Shown here piece by piece: positions 59,301 through 64,000 of a DNA stretch of 64,000 nucleotides. The notes beneath the pieces were generated by a model. That model saw only the letters and a program-made list of their open reading frames with translations, was not told the DNA's origin and ran no database searches. Within the stretch, counting starts at the first letter, position 1. Each line of letters opens with the position of its first letter. Source of the stretch: Lonicera japonica (Eukaryota > Streptophyta > Magnoliopsida > Dipsacales > Caprifoliaceae); assembly GCA_021464415.1 (NCBI GenBank), contig CM038471.1, forward strand, positions 37,297,234-37,361,233. Reading direction: 5' to 3'. Made by a program: the position numbers and the translations under genes.

Positions 59301-60269
59301 AGGTGGAGGCAACATTCAAAATATTTCCTTATTTTTATTTAGCCAATTTGGAATTTAAAGTATGATATCTTCTCGTATTAATGTACAGGACGAAGGAATG
59401 ACAGAAGGTTGCGAAGGCAGAGAGCAATCTACAGATTTAAGGAAGCGAATTTGTCCGGTGATACAATAGTTCTTTAAGCTTTTCCAATGAAAAAGTGGTA
59501 ATTGTCAATGTAAATACAAAAACATGAATATATTTGTTTTCTTTCTTTCTTTTTATGCTAAATTCGCAATTTTATGCTAAATTCGCAATTTTATGCTAAT
59601 CATCTGTTTTTTTTTTCTTTCCTTTTTTGGGGTTGAAAAAAGTTTCCTAATTATGTTCCTTGCATCCTCCTCCCCTACCACAAATTAAAAATCCACTTCC
59701 CTCTTTTAGAACATATCAAATTAAGAGTCACCTTTCTAAAACCCATTTACCAAATCTAATGATAATTAATCAAAAGTTTATTCATTGCTTACATTAAAAT
59801 CATAGACGGAATAAATCTTCCCCAAAGCAAATATATAGAGCATGCAAGATGTGTATAAATGTGTTGCATTACGTGGGGCCTTTTTGGATTTAAATCCATG
59901 GAATTAACAACTTGTTCAAATATAAGATTTCATTATAATCTTTCTCTTTCTTTTTTGCTTGCTAAATTTATAAAAATATGAGAATTTTTTGAATTATGTG
60001 TTCAATTCTTAGTAGGTTTAGGCTTGCTTGTTCCATATTCCTAGTACCTTGAGGCTTGTTTGGAAAGCATTATATAAGATCTAACCAATTGGTTTTATGT
60101 TTTACACTTCCAAATTAAAGCTCACCATCCTTTTCTAGAATGTGCCAAATTAAGAGACACTTTTCTACAATCAATATACCAAATCTCATGATAACAAAAC
60201 AAGTTTATTCATTAATTACATTCTAATTTGACATGGATCAGTAATGTATAGAGGAGGCAAGATACATAT

Positions 60270-60960
60270 TGTTGACCTAAGGTCTTAATCTTATTTTGAT
60301 AATAACAATAAATCAATCATGTGTAATTTAACATGTTTCTTGATATAAGTATACAGTTCATTTACTTGAAAAATTCAAGAAATACATGACAAGGATCAAT
60401 CTTTCACTATTCGATCATTGGACAAGACAAGGAAGATCAAATCTTTTAATGCAAATCATGAAGCACAAATGATCAAAAGACTATATGAAAAGTTTCAAAG
60501 AAAAAGCTTCAAACGAAGATCAATCCGAAGAAACAAATCAAAGCATTTGAATACTCATTAATTCAGTAATTGAGTGAGTGTTTAAGATTTATGTAAAGTT
60601 ACTTTATTGATCAAATTCTTATAGCTCAAACATATTCATGCAACTTTTAAAAGATTGATTTAAACAATCTTGAAATTGAATTTATTTGAAAAACATCATT
60701 TTACAAAGACCGAGTTTCAAAATAAATTCATATTAATTTTAAATGATCATATTTTAAGCTCTAATAAAAATAGGTATCTTAGAAACGTATCTTTGAGGTT
60801 CAAAAATCATTAGAATTTTATTTGGAACTAAATTGTTAAATTGCAAAAATATTTTTATTTTACATTTAAAATTCGCTTAATTTTTGCCCAGTTTTGATCT
60901 AACGGTAAGAGGGAGGCCTTCTTGAACTCTGATCATTTTGAAAATTTTACAGTGGTTAGA
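60270..60960 (-). mobile_element. LTR family A copy 3, inverted and truncated by a later insertion
   Basis: It starts TGTTGACCTAAGGTC and follows the reverse complement of the 7787 and 22496 ends (AATCTTATTTTGATAA). It runs to TCTAACGGTAAGAGGGAGGC and GTGGTTAGA. The homologous GTTAGA in copy 2 (read on the minus strand, near 21738) continues with different sequence, so the copy is interrupted at 60960/60961 by the next LTR element. The missing part should lie beyond the window. Confidence 0.85.
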
Positions 60961-62608
60961 TGACGCAACTTAAATAACGCGCTTCGAAAGATCCCAAGTG
61001 CAGGCACGTCAAGTTATAGTATAGTCTCGGAAGTCCGAGTGTCGAACCACAGGGATAAGTGAAAAGGAATGGAATGGATTACGGATTAAGTGATTTTCAG
61101 ATTTTGTGTGAGTTGGATTTGTTGTAGAACAACGTAAATGTAAAACAGTTGCGAAAATTAATAAGAAAGCACTAAGGTAGGTGGAGGTTAGTTACGATTT
61201 AAGAGACGGTAATCGATAGCTCATACAAAGATCTCAACACAAGGTTTCTCAAGATAAGGGGAATGATGGTGTATCTCTCAATAGCAAAGGGTGCGACGCT
61301 AGGCGCCTCATTCCCGGATTGAAGCTATATCAAGAGAGAAACAAACAACATTCCACCAAAGACGAGGTTATCGTTCCTATCTCTTAGCTACGGGTGTGAA
61401 GCAAGGCAACCCATTCCCGATGAAGCTAATCCGAGATAGATATGACAAACTCATCATAAAAAGATTTAACATAAAGCAAGTGTATGAAATCTCATGATTT
61501 AAAGAATGAAAATTGTAAAGTGAATCCTAACAATGAAACGGAATGAAGTTTATGGGATAAATTCGTCATCTCATCATTTATCAATTATGGTAGACAATAA
61601 AGAGTCTAAGTATCACATGTAGTGTAGGAAGCACTCAATATATCAATAAATGAATCAAAAATAAGGTAACAAATTTATAATCCATCTATGGAGTTTTATG
61701 AACTATGATAAAAAATTCCATAGATGGGGGAAAAAGACTACAAGCTTTCTAGAACCATGAAAATATGTTGTATTATCATTAACAATCAAGGACTAAATAT
61801 ACAAGGCACATAAAGTCTTAACTTATCATGAAAATACCTAGAAAGCTAGAAAGGATGGATGATATGAAGAAACAAAGGATTCATAAACATTTATCAAACT
61901 TTAAACAAGGATTGAGCCATTAATCACCAAAAATCATATCGCAATCAACCTCCGTAACCTTAGTAATAGACTACTCCATAATAGATGCAAGAACAAATAT
62001 TATAGATGAAGAAATCATTCTTACAAATCAAAATACTTACAAGGGAAAATGAAGAACAATGAAGAACTAGCTCTACCTTCTCTCTAAAACCCTTAATGTG
62101 TAAAAACTAGATAAACATCTATTTTCCATCTCCCTATATTAAAACAATAGCTAAAGGAGTACAAAAACTAATAAAATAAACAAGGGAAAATATCTAGGAG
62201 CCAAAACCCCCGAAATAAGGCTAAAAGCAGGAGTTGGTGGCTGTCCCCGCCAGGCCATGATCGATCATGGTATACCCATGATAGATCATGGGTCATTCTG
62301 CCTGAAGGCCAGTTTGTACCATGATCGATCATGGTATACCCATGATCGATCATGCTCCTGGGAAATTCCTCAGATCAGCATTTTGCGAGCTTTTACTAGC
62401 GCGTGATCAATTCTTCAAAGGCTATTGCATCCTATGCCTATATACACATAGAAACACAACAACAGCACACCTAGCGGGACGATGTTAGATACAAAACTTG
62501 CTAAGATACTAATCTTGAGATAAGAGGATAATTAGGCAAAACAAAAGCGATAAACGCGTCAAGCGACTCCCTAAAGAGCTTATACATGACAATATTATGC
62601 GTTTATCA
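60961..62608 (-). repeat. 3' LTR of a minus-strand LTR retrotransposon (large non-coding type)
   Basis: On the minus strand the LTR begins TGATAAACGCATAATATTG (62608 downward), directly preceded by the purine-rich GAGATAAGTTGAGGGGAGT. It ends TTTAAGTTGCGTCA at 60961. The length is 1648 bp. Near its minus-strand 3' side the + strand contains GTGTCGAACCACAGGGAT-type text that is common in plant LTR elements. The flanking pentamer is TTAGA; the matching copy lies outside the window. Confidence 0.75.
62240..62355. repeat. Palindromic repeats CATGATCGATCATG in the LTR
   Basis: CCATGATCGATCATGG occurs near 62256 and 62320. Variants are CCATGATAGATCATGG near 62279 and CATGATCGATCATG near 62340, with GTATAC linkers. 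These are perfect or near-perfect inverted repeats spaced about 22 and 42 bp apart. Confidence 0.85.
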
Positions 62609-64000
62609 ACTCCCCTCAACTTATCTCTTGCTAGTCCCTTAGCAAGACAAAAATATATAATTACAAAAATTAATATGCTGTACAAAAAGATTGTTAACTT
62701 CTAAGTTCCCAAAGAAGACGAGTTGCATCTCGTGAAGGTTTTCAGAAATGATACCTACAAACATTAGGAGTTTGAACATGATGAATGATGAGAATGAAGA
62801 TTCAAGTTTCAATTTGCAAAGCAAGAGGCATTACTATCAAATTTTTCCAGAACGACGGACCTTCGAATGATCATCTAATTCGCCTATCTCCTTTAGAACG
62901 CAATCCCATATTCTCCAATGCTCACATACTAGACTTTGATTCAAATAATTCGATATAAACACAAAGAGCCATAATCATTCAAGAAGGAAGAGAGAACTTT
63001 TTCAAAAACAAAAGCTCCAAGATTTATCATTTCTAAGCACTTTCTTTATCTTTTCTTGGAAATTTTTGCTAAATTAGATCAGGGCGGTTTTCATCTCTAT
63101 GAGGGGCAGCGGTCTCACTTATGAAATTTCTCATTACTACTCATTCATTAGAGCTCGAAGGAAGCTATTCACCCTTTCCCATATGGTAACCTTTACCCAT
63201 CCGTAATATTAGACAAAGAGACTTAAGATTTAGTCAAGTGAAGCTTTAAGTCAATATTAGGATAAAAGTCATCCAAGTTATCAAAGTGCTGTGCTTTTGT
63301 CCTCTCATTGGAGGATCTTTTCGAAAGAGCTTCCATCATTTTTGGACAAAAATTCCTCTTCTCTCAATGAAAATAAGTCTAAGTGTTACAACTAAATTGG
63401 GAACAACCAAATCAATCTAGCATGCGGAACAGGCAAATATGACGGGATATGAGACTAAGCGGAGCAAGGCAATTTAGTTTATCATTCAAAATCCTATCTA
63501 GATCAAAGAATTCAAGCCAAAAGCTAATGAAACAATAGTCTTCATCGAACAAAATATCAATCAATCATCAATTTTCAAACTTCTCAAAAAAAAAATTGAA
63601 CAAATCTCTTCTACTCATGGAAATGAACAGTAGCAAGCCAAAACAAATAAACACAAAATAACATACCCCCCTCAACTTGAAGGAAACATTGTCCTTAATG
63701 GAAAGAGAACAATAAATTGCACGGAAGGGCTACTTTGGCTTTGCTTCCCATGAGACAAAAAATAAGAGATAAACAAAAACTATACACAAAACGGGTTAGA
63801 ATTAGAATCTAATAGCAAAACCATAACATTAAACTATTAAAACCAAGTTCTAAAGTTAACATTATGTCAGGAATCTAATACAACCCAAAAGGAATAAAAT
63901 AAAACTAAGCATAAATATAACTACTTAAAGAGTTTTCAGGCTATCACATCATTATCACATCTCAGGGGGTGGGGGTGGGGGAAAACGACCATACAACGCC
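62609..64000 (-). mobile_element. Internal region of the minus-strand LTR element, running off the window
   Basis: The polypurine tract lies at 62609-62627 (minus strand). Beyond it is non-coding sequence with CTCAACTTATCTCTTGCTAG and, near 63665, CCCCCCTCAACTTGAAGG then ACATTGTCCTTAATGGAAAG. I associate such text with large non-coding (LARD-like) or Gypsy-derived elements of plants. No gag or pol domain is readable in this part. Confidence 0.55.

Larger units (their letters stand above)
58590..60268. repeat. Duplicated 3' flank of the TNL (two copies)
   Basis: 58595-58730 (TTACTTGCTCAATTTAT, GTGTTCAATTTATAGTAGG) resembles 59930-60060 (TTGCTTGCTAAATTTAT, GTGTTCAATTCTTAGTAGG). 59670-59860 (CACAAATTAAAAATCCA, TCAAATTAAGAGTCACCTTTCTA, GTTTATTCATTGCTTACATT) resembles 60100-60265. 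The first copy is split by the Copia remnant at 58763-59300. Confidence 0.6.

Noticed and set aside
62168..62353. Minus-strand frame repeating MIDHG / SWVYHDRSWP
   Set aside because: Translation of the CATGATCGATCATG palindromes in the LTR.

Overview
This window is nuclear DNA of a eudicot plant. It is AT-rich and intron-containing, it carries TIR-type NLR immune-receptor genes (a class absent from grasses), and it is packed with nested plant transposons. The receptor reads to me as asterid-like, but that is only an impression. There are no bacterial-style operons, rRNA, CRISPR or convincing tRNA genes. Only one gene looks intact: a five-exon TIR-NB-ARC-LRR receptor on the + strand at 49655-58308.

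Layout. 1-1.9 kb: an inverted-repeat-like stretch with a tandemly repeated palindrome (CTCGGTTCC/GGAACCGAG) and a GAA microsatellite. 1940-15477: one large decayed Ty3/Gypsy element on the minus strand, Tat-lineage by architecture. It has degenerate gag, RT, two RNase H domains and integrase, plus an antisense ORF region on the + strand; a probable solo LTR (4368-5835) and a certain one (6281-7787) are nested inside it. 15.8-23.5 kb: a degenerate tandem array of an unrecognised repeat, interrupted by solo LTRs (15909-16999, 20869-22496) and a Tourist-like MITE. 24.7-31.9 kb: nested mobile DNA, including a MITE, a defective hAT element with a fold-back element inside it, a two-level minisatellite, and a complete non-autonomous Gypsy element (27354-31507) whose polymerase region is replaced by an unrecognised reading frame. 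32.2-37.7 kb: remains of TNL receptors on the minus strand, a short LRR fragment and then a larger pseudogene without a TIR exon. 37.8-49.6 kb: intergenic DNA with an alternating-orientation minisatellite, a MITE, a G25 run and a CACTA transposon (42528-47055). 49.6-58.3 kb: the intact TNL. Its 3.7-kb fourth intron holds about 18 units of a palindromic minisatellite and, in antisense, the first exon of an LRAT/NC-domain gene. 58.7-64 kb: a Copia remnant, duplicated 3' flank, a third copy of the solo-LTR family cut by another LTR element, and the 3' LTR plus internal part of that element running off the window.

Functionally, the locus is a decaying NLR cluster. An intact and a broken receptor lie head to head about 12 kb apart, with other fragments and a duplicated promoter piece recording repeated duplication and loss. 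Almost everything else is transposon sequence of different ages. The least explained part is the composite element in intron 4 of the living receptor (palindrome array plus captured LRAT exon). Next come the foreign reading frame inside the small Gypsy element and the 15.8-23.5 kb repeat array.
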